Shown here: in pieces, positions 17,793 to 25,639 of the stretch | Layout of the letters: each line of letters starts with the position of its first letter | Numbering within the stretch: the first letter of the stretch is position 1 | Assembly (NCBI RefSeq): GCF_900177655.1 | Contig: NZ_FXWK01000001.1 | Location: 1,488,001-1,552,000 of the forward strand | Length of the DNA stretch: 64,000 nt | DNA from: Devosia lucknowensis | Lineage (GTDB): Bacteria; Pseudomonadota; Alphaproteobacteria; Rhizobiales; Devosiaceae | Direction of reading: 5' to 3' | Translations under genes and position numbers: made by a program | The notes under the pieces: generated by a model | The model's database searches: none | Told to the model about the DNA's origin: nothing | The model's input: only the letters and a program-made list of their open reading frames with translations

Positions 17793-17805
17793 GGCAGCAA
17801 TTGCC
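17793..17805. promoter_or_regulatory. ftr-like palindrome GGCA-N5-TGCC (fliL/flgF region, site 2)
   Basis: GGCAGCAATTGCC sits inside the same CCGGGCA-N2-AATTGCCGA context as the site at 9452. It is about 77 bp upstream of the flgF sigma-54 promoter, a usual enhancer distance. Confidence 0.6.
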
Positions 17806-17881
17806 GATTGCAACGATAAGGTCTGTACGAGGTTGCCGACGCCGTTTCATTAAGTGATTGATTTTATTAAAATTGTTCCAT

Positions 17882-17897
17882 TGGCACGGTTTCTGCA
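17882..17897 (+). promoter_or_regulatory. Sigma-54 promoter of the flgF operon
   Basis: TGGCAC-GGTTT-CTGCA matches the -24/-12 consensus TGGCAC-N5-TTGCA at all but one base, with exact spacing. It lies 70 bp upstream of the flgF start. Confidence 0.75.
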
Positions 17898-17966
17898 AGG
17901 TAAATGGCGAGGCGACCGACTTGGGGAAGCAGGCCGTCTCGGGGAAAAACCGGGGACGATCCGATC

Positions 17967-18707
17967 ATGATCGAAAACGCGCAAATCATCGGCCTTAGTC
18001 GCCAGATCGCCTTGCAGCGCCAGATGGATGTGGTGGCCAATAACATCGCCAACCTCAACACGTCCGGTTTCAAGGCCGAGCAGCTCCTGTTCGAGGAGTA
18101 TGTGATGCCCGTCGCCCGTGACCAGGATTTCCCCCTGCTCGATCAGCCACTGTCCTATGTGCAGGATTGGGCGACCGTCCACGACCTCAGCGGCGGCGCC
18201 ATCGTCCAGACCGGCAACGAGCTCGACGTCGCGCTCAACGGTGATGGCTTCTTCGCCGTCCAGACCGCTGGCGGCGAACGCTGGACCCGCTCGGGCTCCT
18301 TCCAGCTCAACAACCAGGGCACGCTGGTCGATCTCTCGGGCAATCCCGTGCTCGGCTCCGGCGGCCCAATTACTTTCGGCCCCGAGGAAGTGGGCATAAC
18401 CATTGGTGCTGACGGTTCGATCTCGTCCAGCGCCGGGGCCAAGGGTCAGCTGCGGATCGTCGAATTCGCCAATGCCCAGCAACTGACGCGCGAAGGCTCG
18501 AACCTGTTCGCTGGCGGTCAGCCGACGCCGGCGGTCGCCACCAGCGTCATGCAGGGCCATGTCGAGCGCTCCAACGTCTCCGGCGTCTCCGAGATGGCCG
18601 AAATGATCCGCGTGCAGCGGGCTTACGAGTCCGCCGCGTCGCTGGCCCAGAAGCAGGATGAAATGCGCCGCAACGCCATCCAGCGCCTTGGCGACACCAA
18701 CGCTTGA
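17967..18707 (+). CDS. flgF: Proximal rod protein FlgF
   Basis: A 246-residue rod protein. The N-terminal signature (ALQRQMDVVANNIANLNTSGFKAEQ) and C-terminal helix (MAEMIRVQRAYESAASLAQKQDEM) bracket a beta-rich core containing LDVALNGDGFFAVQT. I use ATG 17967, with GGGGA upstream; earlier in-frame starts would place coding sequence over the leader. It is the first gene of flgF-flgG-flgA-flgH and is preceded by a sigma-54 promoter. Confidence 0.95.
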   Translation: MIENAQIIGLSRQIALQRQMDVVANNIANLNTSGFKAEQLLFEEYVMPVARDQDFPLLDQPLSYVQDWATVHDLSGGAIVQTGNELDVALNGDGFFAVQTAGGERWTRSGSFQLNNQGTLVDLSGNPVLGSGGPITFGPEEVGITIGADGSISSSAGAKGQLRIVEFANAQQLTREGSNLFAGGQPTPAVATSVMQGHVERSNVSGVSEMAEMIRVQRAYESAASLAQKQDEMRRNAIQRLGDTNA

Positions 18708-18724
18708 ACCTGAGGACCTGACCG

Positions 18725-19510
18725 ATGAAAGCTCTTTATATCGCATCGACCGGCATGGGCGCCCAGGAACGCAATGTCGAAGTCATTTCCAACAACATCG
18801 CCAATATGCGCACCACTGGCTACAAGCGCCAGCGCGCCGAGTTTCAGGACCTGCTCTACAGCCAGATCACCCGCGCCGGCTCCCAGACGTCGGACCAGGG
18901 CACCATGGTTCCCGCTGGCCTTGAAATCGGCTCGGGCGTGCGCACTGTGGCTACCCCGCGCATCATGAGCCAGGGTTCGGTCAACATGACCGAAGGCGAG
19001 CTCGACGTCGCCATCCGCGGCGAAGGCTTCTTCATGGTGCAGCTGCCGGATGGCCGCACGGCCTATACCCGCGACGGCTCCTTCGAGCGCGATGCCGAAG
19101 GCACGCTCGTCACCTCCAACGGGTACACCATCGATCCCGGCATCAGCATTCCGGGCGATGCCCGCGGCGTGTCCATTTCGCCCGATGGCACGGTCGAGGC
19201 TTTTGTCGGCACTGACACCATTCCGACGCAGATTGGGCAGCTCCAGCTGGCCCGCTTCGTCAACAAGTCCGGCCTCGAGTCGATGGGCGACAACCTGTTC
19301 CTCGAAACCGCGGCCAGCGGTGCGGCACAGGTTGGCGTGCCGAACGCCAACGGCACCGGCGACCTTCTGCAGGGCTACCTCGAAATGGCCAACGTCAATT
19401 CCGTCACGGAAATCGCCGACCTCATCGCCGCCCAGCGCGCTTATGAGATGAACGCGCGTGTGATCTCGGGCGCCGACGAGATGATGCGTGCCACAAGCCA
19501 GCTGAGCTGA
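18725..19510 (+). CDS. flgG: Distal rod protein FlgG
   Basis: A 261-residue distal rod subunit. N-terminal motif GMGAQERNVEVISNNIANMRTTGYKRQRAEFQDLLY, core LDVAIRGEGFFMVQLPDGRTAYTRDGSF and C-terminal EIADLIAAQRAYEMNARVISGADEMM are all diagnostic of FlgG. GAGGA precedes the ATG. It is 17 bases after flgF and 11 before flgA. Confidence 0.97.
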   Translation: MKALYIASTGMGAQERNVEVISNNIANMRTTGYKRQRAEFQDLLYSQITRAGSQTSDQGTMVPAGLEIGSGVRTVATPRIMSQGSVNMTEGELDVAIRGEGFFMVQLPDGRTAYTRDGSFERDAEGTLVTSNGYTIDPGISIPGDARGVSISPDGTVEAFVGTDTIPTQIGQLQLARFVNKSGLESMGDNLFLETAASGAAQVGVPNANGTGDLLQGYLEMANVNSVTEIADLIAAQRAYEMNARVISGADEMMRATSQLS

Positions 19511-19521
19511 GGAGGTTGATC

Positions 19522-20466
19522 ATGAACACACTTCGCCTTCTTACCCTGGCCCTCGCGTTCTCGGTTTCTGGCACGGTTATCGCCGCACCCGTGCTGCGCG
19601 CCGACGTCACCGTGAGCGCCCCCGTCGTCACCGTTGGCGACATGTTCGAAGAGGCAGGCCTGCTCGCGGAGCAGCCGCTGTTCCGCTCGCCGCTTCCGGG
19701 CACAACCGGCAATGTTGATCTCAACGCCGTTCGTTCGGCAATGGCTCGCATCGGCGTCACCGACATCAATGTGAACGGTCTGTCGCAGGTGCGCGTCTCC
19801 CGTGACGCAGCAGTCATTGACCACGACCTTCTCGCAAGCCTTATCGCCGATGACATGCGCCACCGCGGTATCCTCGGCAACGGCATGACGGCCAATATGC
19901 TGTTCAGCGTACCCGTCGAGGGAATCAAGGTCGCCATCAGCGACACCCCCGCCCGCCTCGAGAGCCTGCGCTACCTTCCGGGCAACGGCACCTTCTCGGC
20001 GCGCTTCCTGCTCTCGGGCATCGAACGGCCGTTCGACGTCACCGGAACGATCGAGCTCAGCATTGACGCTCCGCACCTGGTCTCCGGCCTTCCCGCCGGC
20101 ACCGTGCTGCGCCCCGACCACATCGTGATGCGGCCCATGCCTGTCTTGCAAGCCGACGCCCAAGGCGTCGCTTCGCTCGACCAGCTTGTCGGCATGGCGC
20201 TCAATCGCCAGAGCCGGGACGGCATGCTGCTGCGCGCCAGCGATGTGTCGACACCCCTGGCCGTCGCCAAGAACGACCCCGTCACCATCTACTTCCGCCA
20301 GGGTCCGATGACCCTGACCGTCAAGGGCCAGGCCGTTACCGGCGCTGCAACAGGCGCCCCTCTCCAGGTCCTCAATCTCGTTTCGCGTCGTGTCATCAGC
20401 GCCACCGTCGTGGCCCCGGGTGCCGTGGAAGTCACTTCCGCACCGATGACGCTGGCCGGCCTCTAA
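19522..20466 (+). CDS. flgA: P-ring assembly chaperone FlgA
   Basis: A 314-residue periplasmic protein that assists FlgI polymerisation into the P ring. A signal peptide (LRLLTLALAFSVSGTVIAAP) is followed by the N-terminal domain, and a SAF-type domain lies at the C-terminus (LPAGTVLRPDHIVM, VKGQAVTGAATGAPLQVLNLVSRRVISATVV). The ATG at 19522 follows GGAGG at 19511-19515; the in-frame TTG at 19516 is not used. Confidence 0.93.
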   Translation: MNTLRLLTLALAFSVSGTVIAAPVLRADVTVSAPVVTVGDMFEEAGLLAEQPLFRSPLPGTTGNVDLNAVRSAMARIGVTDINVNGLSQVRVSRDAAVIDHDLLASLIADDMRHRGILGNGMTANMLFSVPVEGIKVAISDTPARLESLRYLPGNGTFSARFLLSGIERPFDVTGTIELSIDAPHLVSGLPAGTVLRPDHIVMRPMPVLQADAQGVASLDQLVGMALNRQSRDGMLLRASDVSTPLAVAKNDPVTIYFRQGPMTLTVKGQAVTGAATGAPLQVLNLVSRRVISATVVAPGAVEVTSAPMTLAGL

Positions 20467-20478
20467 TCCAAGGGACAG

Positions 20479-21231
20479 ATGAAAATGAACATCGCCAAGA
20501 TCGCAACCATCCTGACCCTCACCCTGATGCTGGGCGCGTGCAACACCATGGATCGCCTCGCCAATGTCGGACAGGCCCCGGCGCTGACCGCCATTGCCGA
20601 CCCCACCACCACCGCAGGTTACCAGCCGGTGCGCATGCCGATGCCCGAACCCATTGCCGACACCTACCAGCCCAATTCGCTCTATCGCACCTCGGCCAAG
20701 GGTTTCTTCAAGGACGAGCGCGCTCACCGGGTCGGCGACATCCTAACGGTGATGGTCACCATCGACGACAGCGCCAAGATCAACAACAACACCCAGCGCA
20801 ATCGGACGTCGAGCAACACGGCAGGCATGGGCGGCCTCTTCGGGGCTGCCTTCTCCAACGCGACCAGCGAAGCCGAGCTCAACGTCGATCCGGGCGCCGC
20901 AGTGGAATTCAACTCCGGTATCCGTGATGCCGGCAATGGCTCGGTCAACCGCAGCGAAGCCTTGGAGACTTCGGTCGCCGCTGTCGTCACCCAGGTACTG
21001 CCGAACGGCAATCTTGTCATCGAGGGCCGACAGGAAGTGCGCGTGAACTTCGAAGTCCGCGACCTCATCGTCGCCGGTATCGTCCGTCCCTCCGATATCC
21101 AGGCCAACAACACCATTCCGTCCACCAAGATTGCCGAAGCCCGCATTTCCTACGGTGGCCGCGGTCAGATCACAGACGTGCAGCAGCCGCGCTATGGCCA
21201 GCAGGCACTCGACGCCATCCTGCCCTTTTAG
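20479..21231 (+). CDS. flgH: L-ring lipoprotein FlgH
   Basis: A 250-residue outer-membrane lipoprotein that forms the L ring. The lipobox LGAC is at about residues 18-21. The core includes SLYRTSAKGFFKDERAHRVGDILTVMVTIDDSAKINN and, further on, NGNLVIEGRQEVRVNFEVRDLIVAGIVRPSDI and ISYGGRGQITDVQQPRYGQQ. It ends the flgFGAH operon; a hairpin with a T-rich tail lies at 21375-21411. Confidence 0.96.
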   Translation: MKMNIAKIATILTLTLMLGACNTMDRLANVGQAPALTAIADPTTTAGYQPVRMPMPEPIADTYQPNSLYRTSAKGFFKDERAHRVGDILTVMVTIDDSAKINNNTQRNRTSSNTAGMGGLFGAAFSNATSEAELNVDPGAAVEFNSGIRDAGNGSVNRSEALETSVAAVVTQVLPNGNLVIEGRQEVRVNFEVRDLIVAGIVRPSDIQANNTIPSTKIAEARISYGGRGQITDVQQPRYGQQALDAILPF

Positions 21232-21374
21232 AAGGCAACAAGTTCGGCGGCGCCTCCCCCATGCGCCGCCGCGTTCCCCGGCCGAACCAGAAGAGTTCGG
21301 CACGGCCCCAAGCGCAGAATGCGCCGGGCCTTCTCCAGGGCTCCTGCTCCCCAGGCTCGGAGCCCTTCCCCAAC

Positions 21375-21411
21375 GAGGCGCAGCTCCCCCGGGCTGCGCC
21401 TCTCCCTTTTT
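21375..21411 (+). terminator. Terminator-like hairpin after flgH
   Basis: GAGGCGCAG pairs with CTGCGCCTC across a 10-base loop, followed by TCCCTTTTT. It is 140 bp after the flgH stop. The rest of the 21232-21465 gap is GC-rich with no other feature I can support. Confidence 0.5.
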
Positions 21412-21465
21412 GGGAACCCTCAGAGCTTTGCCCTGTTCAACTGGCAGGCAAGCAAGGAGAACGGC

Positions 21466-21618
21466 ATGCCCATGATGATCGTAACCATGCTCGGCACGGG
21501 CATCGGCGGAGGCATCGGAGTAGTCATAGGCAATACCCTCGTGGGGATATTTCTTGGCGCCTTCGTCGGGGCACTGGTCGGCGGCCTCCTTCTGCCGCGT
21601 ATCTGGCGCAGGTCGTGA
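21466..21618 (+). CDS. Glycine-zipper membrane microprotein (50 aa)
   Basis: A 50-residue protein, almost entirely one or two glycine-zipper membrane helices (MLGTGIGGGIGVVIGN, then GIFLGAFVGALVGGLLLP), ending in WRRS. AAGGAGA at 21454-21460 gives a strong ribosome site, so the ATG at 21466 is preferred over longer readings. It is followed 24 bases later by a second protein of the same kind. I know of no characterised homologue. Confidence 0.6.
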   Translation: MPMMIVTMLGTGIGGGIGVVIGNTLVGIFLGAFVGALVGGLLLPRIWRRS

Positions 21619-21642
21619 CCGATGAAAGAGGAGCAAGACCAG

Positions 21643-21801
21643 ATGAGCTTTGGTGTTGGACTGGCCATTGGCGTAGCGGTTGGTGTGGCGATCGGCGCTG
21701 TCATGGACAATATCGGCATGGGGATCGCGATCGGGGCGGGCATCGGCATGGCACTGGGTGGCGCGATCTACGCGTTGCAGTCGGAGCGGCCCGACAAATA
21801 G
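21643..21801 (+). CDS. Second glycine-zipper membrane microprotein (52 aa)
   Basis: A 52-residue protein with repeated GxxxG-like spacing (VGLAIGVAVGVAIGAV, then GMGIAIGAGIGMALGGAI) and a charged tail SERPDK. GAGGAG lies about 10 bases before the ATG at 21643; an in-frame ATG at 21622 is possible but has no clear ribosome site. With the gene at 21466 it forms a tandem pair between flgH and the carboxypeptidase gene. Function is unknown. Confidence 0.55.
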   Translation: MSFGVGLAIGVAVGVAIGAVMDNIGMGIAIGAGIGMALGGAIYALQSERPDK

Positions 21802-21871
21802 AGCTCTGCGCTACCGGCGCTTGATCCTCCGGCGCGACTGTGGGACCAAGTGGTGACTTCAGGAGCCTCTC

Positions 21872-23368
21872 ATGTCCTTTCAGAAACTCGATGACCTTGG
21901 CCACAAGCTGGAGGCGCTCGAGCATGCCCTCTCCATCCTCGGCGCCGACGAAGCCACGCATATGGCAGTCGGTGGCGGCGAAAAGCGTGCCGAGGCCATG
22001 TCGAACCTCGCCGGCATGTACCATGCTCAGGCCACCTCGCCCCAGATCGCCGACTGGATCGCCGACGCACGCGACGAGGATCTGAACGCCGATCAGCGCA
22101 TCGCACTCGACGAGTTTGAACGCAACTATATCAACGCGACCTGCCTTCCGACCGAATTCGTAGAGCGGCGCACGGCCGCTACGATGCGTTCCGAACAGCT
22201 CTGGCGCGACCTCCGGGCCAAGGGCGATTGGAACAGTTTCCTGCCTGCGCTGGAGGGCGTGATCGGGCTTGTCCGCGAAGAGGCCGAGCTGCGCTCGGCC
22301 GCCACTGGCCTGGCACCCTACGACGCCCTGATGGACCAATATGACCCCGGCAATCGCACCGCAGGCATCGACGCCGTCTTCGCCGACCTGAAGTCTTTCC
22401 TCAAGGACTTTGTCCCCACGGCCCTTTCGGTTCAGGAAGAGCGTCTGTCGCGCACGCCGCGCAAGGCGCTCAACGCCCCCTTCCCCATCGAGAGGCAGCG
22501 AGAACTCGGCTTGGCCGCCATGCGGGCCGTCGGTTTCGACTTCACCCACGGCTCACTTGCCGTATCCCACCATCCGTTCTGCGGCGGCGTTCCCACGGAC
22601 GTGCGCATGACCACGCGCTATCGCACCGACGAGTTCCTGTCCTCGCTCATGGGCGTTCTTCATGAGACCGGTCATGCGCTGTACGAACAGGGCCTTCCCA
22701 AGGATTGGTCGCACTGGCCGCTCGGCAAGGCTCGTGGCATGGGCATGCACGAGAGCCAGAGCCTCTTCGTCGAAATGCAGATCGCCCGCAGCCCGGAATT
22801 CTGGGAGTTCCTGCTGCCTGTCGTGCACGATACGCTCGGGGCCGACGCTTTGGCCGGCTGGACGATCGAGGACGTGCTCAACGAGGTCAACTTCGTCGAG
22901 CGCGGCTACATCCGCGTCGATGCGGACGAGGTCACCTATCCCCTCCACGTAATCCTGCGCTACGAACTCGAACAGCAGCTGGTTTCCGGGGCACTCGAAG
23001 CGCGCCACATTCCAGAAGCATGGGATGCGAAAATGTCGGAGTATCTGGGCATTTCCACCATCAACGATGCCAAGGACGGCCCCATGCAGGACGTGCACTG
23101 GCCAGGCGGCGCCTTTGGCTACTTCCCCAGTTATACCCTGGGCGCGATGATCGCCGCGCAGCTTGGCGCCGCCATGGCCAAGGATCTGCCCGATATGAAG
23201 GATCAGGTACGGCGCGGCGACTTCAGCGCCATCAATCAGTGGCGTGCCGATCGCATCTGGTCCCAGGCGTCGCGTGGGTCTACCCCGGACCTCATTACCC
23301 GCGCCACTGGCGAGCCTCTCAACGCCGACAATTTCAAGGCACACCTGCAGCGGCGCTACGGCGCATAA
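21872..23368 (+). CDS. Metallocarboxypeptidase, M32 (Taq) family
   Basis: A 498-residue zinc carboxypeptidase. The metal/catalytic motif HETGH is in GVLHETGHALYEQGL (about residue 265), with the third ligand Glu expected in MHESQSLFVEMQI about 30 residues on. Other family blocks are DVRMTTRY, VTYPLHVILRYELE and WPGGAFGYFPSYTLGAMIAAQ. AGGAG at 21861-21865 sets the ATG. It acts on C-terminal residues of peptides in the cytoplasm. It is a single gene, ended by a 10-bp stem at 23393-23425. Confidence 0.95.
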   Translation: MSFQKLDDLGHKLEALEHALSILGADEATHMAVGGGEKRAEAMSNLAGMYHAQATSPQIADWIADARDEDLNADQRIALDEFERNYINATCLPTEFVERRTAATMRSEQLWRDLRAKGDWNSFLPALEGVIGLVREEAELRSAATGLAPYDALMDQYDPGNRTAGIDAVFADLKSFLKDFVPTALSVQEERLSRTPRKALNAPFPIERQRELGLAAMRAVGFDFTHGSLAVSHHPFCGGVPTDVRMTTRYRTDEFLSSLMGVLHETGHALYEQGLPKDWSHWPLGKARGMGMHESQSLFVEMQIARSPEFWEFLLPVVHDTLGADALAGWTIEDVLNEVNFVERGYIRVDADEVTYPLHVILRYELEQQLVSGALEARHIPEAWDAKMSEYLGISTINDAKDGPMQDVHWPGGAFGYFPSYTLGAMIAAQLGAAMAKDLPDMKDQVRRGDFSAINQWRADRIWSQASRGSTPDLITRATGEPLNADNFKAHLQRRYGA

Positions 23369-23392
23369 ACGCTGGAAAATCATCAACTTGCA

Positions 23393-23425
23393 CAAGGCAG
23401 CGGACTCTGGCGTTTCGCTGCCTTG
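23393..23425 (+). terminator. Hairpin after the carboxypeptidase gene
   Basis: CAAGGCAGCG pairs perfectly with CGCTGCCTTG across a 13-base loop; only TTC follows, so termination is likely but not of the classic T-run form. Confidence 0.45.
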
Positions 23426-23429
23426 TTCA

Positions 23430-23457
23430 TGAACCCAATCTGAATCGACACTTCAGG
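23430..23457. promoter_or_regulatory. Direct-repeat motif upstream of the first curlin gene
   Basis: TGAAC (23430-23434) and TGAAT (23441-23445) repeat at an 11-bp period, followed by TTCAGG at 23452. The same arrangement occurs before the other curlin gene at 24484, suggesting a shared activator of the OmpR type. Confidence 0.4.
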
Positions 23458-23538
23458 TGGCATTCCGGATCAGTCTTTTAGAACAGTCTCATCAACGAGC
23501 GGTCGGAGGGACCGCAGCCCCTAAAGGAGACGTCTGAA

Positions 23539-23973
23539 ATGATCCGCAAGCTTCTCGTCACTGCCCTGACCGCCACCCTGATCGTCAGCGCTGCAGCACC
23601 TGCCATGGCCAACAGCCTCTACATCGAGCAGTATGGCTGGGGCAACGCCGTCGGCGGCGGCCAGTCCGGCTGGAACAACAAGTTCGGCACCTACCAAAAC
23701 GGCAAGTGGAACACTGCCGTTTCCAACCAGAATGGCGGCAACAACACCTCGGCCGTCGGCCAGCAGGGCAAGAACAACTACGGCGACGTCTACCAGAATG
23801 GCTGGAACAACCAGGGTGGTGTCGGGCAGTTCGGCCAGGACCATAACGCGATCCTGACCCAGGACGGCAATGGCAACGTCGCCGCCGGTGTTCAGGTCGG
23901 CAAGGGCTGCAACGCCAATATGGTGCAGCACGGTTCGGGCAATGTGAGTGCATTCGTCCAGGTTTGCCCGTAA
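23539..23973 (+). CDS. Curlin-repeat (CsgA/CsgB-like) amyloid subunit
   Basis: A 144-residue secreted protein with a signal peptide (residues 1-24, ending PAMAN). The mature part is built of about ten 11-residue units of the form Q-x-G-x-x-N, for example YQNGKWNTAVS, NQNGGNNTSAV and YQNGWNNQGGV, which is the curlin repeat pattern of functional amyloids. Two cysteines lie near the C-terminus (GKGCNAN and FVQVCP), unusual for curlin. The ATG follows AAAGGAGA. A CsgH-like gene lies 60 bases downstream and a second curlin-like gene further on. Whether it is the major or the nucleator subunit cannot be told. Confidence 0.85.
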   Translation: MIRKLLVTALTATLIVSAAAPAMANSLYIEQYGWGNAVGGGQSGWNNKFGTYQNGKWNTAVSNQNGGNNTSAVGQQGKNNYGDVYQNGWNNQGGVGQFGQDHNAILTQDGNGNVAAGVQVGKGCNANMVQHGSGNVSAFVQVCP

Positions 23974-24033
23974 CGGCACCCTGCCGGGCCGGCCTTTGGC
24001 CAGCCCGGTCGCCCGTGACCAGAGGAGGACATC

Positions 24034-24417
24034 ATGGTTCCATCGAGTTTCCGTATCGCCGCGCTGGCCCTCGGGGCCGTGGCGATTGGCGGCATTGCAG
24101 CGCAGGCCAATGGCGGCAGCAGTGCCGGCCTCGACTGCGGCATCAACAGTCAGACCCAGGGCGGCATGATTGCCATCGAGGCGGTGGTGAACAGCCCCGT
24201 TGCCCTTTCGGGCGAGTATCGGCTCTCGCTCAATAGCCACGGCAATGGCGGCTCGAGCAACATCAACCAGGGCGGCGCGTTCACCGCAGCGGCCGGTACG
24301 CCTCTGGCGCTCGGCAAGGTGATGGTCAATGCAGGCTCAGAAATCGATATCGACTTCACCATCACCCACGGCGGCAAGGAGTTCGACTGCTCCGCGCCCC
24401 TGACGACCCACACCTGA
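24034..24417 (+). CDS. csgH: CsgH-like curli protein
   Basis: A 127-residue secreted protein. A signal peptide ends near AAQANGG; the mature domain is beta-rich with two cysteines (LDCGINSQ and FDCSAPL) likely to form a disulfide. The pattern EAVVNSPVALSGEYRLSL ... SNINQGGAFTAAAG ... GSEIDIDFTITHGGKEFDC resembles the alphaproteobacterial CsgH, which keeps curlin from polymerising in the periplasm. GAGGA lies upstream of the ATG, and it lies between two curlin-repeat genes. A strong terminator follows at 24442. Confidence 0.75.
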   Translation: MVPSSFRIAALALGAVAIGGIAAQANGGSSAGLDCGINSQTQGGMIAIEAVVNSPVALSGEYRLSLNSHGNGGSSNINQGGAFTAAAGTPLALGKVMVNAGSEIDIDFTITHGGKEFDCSAPLTTHT

Positions 24418-24441
24418 CCTACAGCACATCACAACCACTGG

Positions 24442-24463
24442 CCCCGCTTCGGCGGGGTCTTTT
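24442..24463 (+). terminator. Rho-independent terminator after csgH
   Basis: CCCCGC-TTCG-GCGGGG followed by TCTTTTG; a short, strong UUCG-type hairpin. Confidence 0.8.
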
Positions 24464-24483
24464 GTTTGCTTTGGCCGTTTCGA

Positions 24484-24522
24484 TGAACGCCATCTGAATG
24501 GAGCGCTCCGAACCGGTTCAGG
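24484..24522. promoter_or_regulatory. Direct-repeat motif upstream of the second curlin gene
   Basis: TGAAC (24484) and TGAAT (24495) at an 11-bp period, then TTCAGG at 24517. Compared with 23430, the TTCAGG element is shifted by exactly 11 bp, one helical turn. Confidence 0.4.
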
Positions 24523-24596
24523 CCATGCGCTCTAGGGTCATCCCAAGCGCCGGGTAAGGCCGGCAAGGGAACACAAACACCTTCGGGAGAAATCAG

Positions 24597-25010
24597 ATGA
24601 CCACTCGCTTCACCAAGACGATCGCCGTCGCCCTCACCGCCAGCCTGATCGGCCTGGCCGCCAGCCCGGCCATGGCCGCCGGACAAATTTCCTTCGGCTT
24701 CGCACCGAGCGACCCGGATCAGGCCAAGGCACTGGGGGTGGGCCTGCAGATGTTCTCTCTGGTCAAGGGATTGTCCGGAACCGGAGCCGACGTCTACCAG
24801 AACGGCAACGGCAACTCGGCCGGCGGCAGCCAGAATGGATCGAACAACCACGGCCTGATCTGGCAGGAGGGCAATGGCCACAACGGCACCGTGCACCAGA
24901 ACGGAAACAACAACAGTTGCGGCCTGTTCCAGTTCGGCGAAGCCACCGACGCCCAGTGCCTTCAGAACGGCGACAACCAGTCCGGCATCACGACTGTCTT
25001 CGGCTTCTGA
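24597..25010 (+). CDS. Second curlin-repeat protein
   Basis: A 137-residue secreted protein with a signal peptide (ending PAMAAG), a non-repetitive N-terminal segment of about 40 residues, then six 11-residue Q-x-G units (YQNGNGNSAGG, SQNGSNNHGLI, WQEGNGHNGTV and so on). It has two cysteines in the repeats. It has fewer repeats than the protein at 23539 and may be the minor or nucleating subunit. Its own promoter-like motif and a terminator at 25034 make it a separate transcript from csgH. Confidence 0.8.
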   Translation: MTTRFTKTIAVALTASLIGLAASPAMAAGQISFGFAPSDPDQAKALGVGLQMFSLVKGLSGTGADVYQNGNGNSAGGSQNGSNNHGLIWQEGNGHNGTVHQNGNNNSCGLFQFGEATDAQCLQNGDNQSGITTVFGF

Positions 25011-25033
25011 ACGTATCGCTACAGCATGCCTCT

Positions 25034-25063
25034 GGCGGGTCCACGGGCCCGCCTTTGTTTTTT
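25034..25063 (+). terminator. Rho-independent terminator after the second curlin gene
   Basis: GGCGGG pairs with CCCGCC, followed by TTTGTTTTTT. Confidence 0.8.
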
Positions 25064-25166
25064 CGCCTTCGCGGAAAAGAATGTGCGAGAAAATGTCGAA
25101 GCCGTGCGAGACCACTCGTCGGCTCGGCAGGAAGGCGATGATGCCTTCAGTCTCAAGGAGCCAGAA

Positions 25167-25586
25167 ATGCGCGTTATCGTTTTCGTCAAGGCCACTGCCG
25201 ACAGTGAAAAGGGCGTCATGCCTCCCAGCGAACTGCTCGAAGCCATGGGTCGCTATAATGAGGAGCTGATCAATGCCGGGATCATGCTGGGCGGCGATGG
25301 ACTGAAGCCAACCCAGTATGCCAAGCGCATCCGCTTCAGCGGCTCCGACCGGTCGGTAATCGATGGCCCGTTTGCCGAGACCAAGGAGCTGGTGTCCGGC
25401 TACTGGATCTGGGAAGTGCGCGACATGGACGAGGCGGTCGCCTGGGTAAAGCGCTGCCCAAACCCCATGATGGAAGACAGCGAGATCGAAATTCGCCCTG
25501 TCTTTGAGCTGGACGCCTTCGAGGAGCAGATGACCCCGGAAATTCAGGCGATCCATGACCGTAATCGCGATCAGATGCAGCGCTGA
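25167..25586 (+). CDS. YciI-like (DGPF domain) protein
   Basis: A 139-residue protein of the YciI/PhnB-DGPF type. MRVIVFVKATADSEKGVMP, LLEAMGRYNEELINAGIML, then DGPFAETKELVSGYWIWEVRDMDEAVAWVKRCP are characteristic; DGPF gives the family its name. AAGGAG at 25155-25160 fixes the ATG. It is a small cytosolic protein of unknown enzymology, often near ECF sigma factors, though none is present here. Confidence 0.9.
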   Translation: MRVIVFVKATADSEKGVMPPSELLEAMGRYNEELINAGIMLGGDGLKPTQYAKRIRFSGSDRSVIDGPFAETKELVSGYWIWEVRDMDEAVAWVKRCPNPMMEDSEIEIRPVFELDAFEEQMTPEIQAIHDRNRDQMQR

Positions 25587-25590
25587 AACA

Positions 25591-25618
25591 AAAAAGCCCG
25601 CACTGCTGCGGGCTTTTT
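25591..25618. terminator. Bidirectional terminator between the yciI-like gene and dksA
   Basis: AAAAAGCCCGCA-CTGC-TGCGGGCTTTTT is symmetric and serves both convergent genes. Confidence 0.9.
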
Positions 25619-25639
25619 CAATTCCTCACGTGGTCCAGA

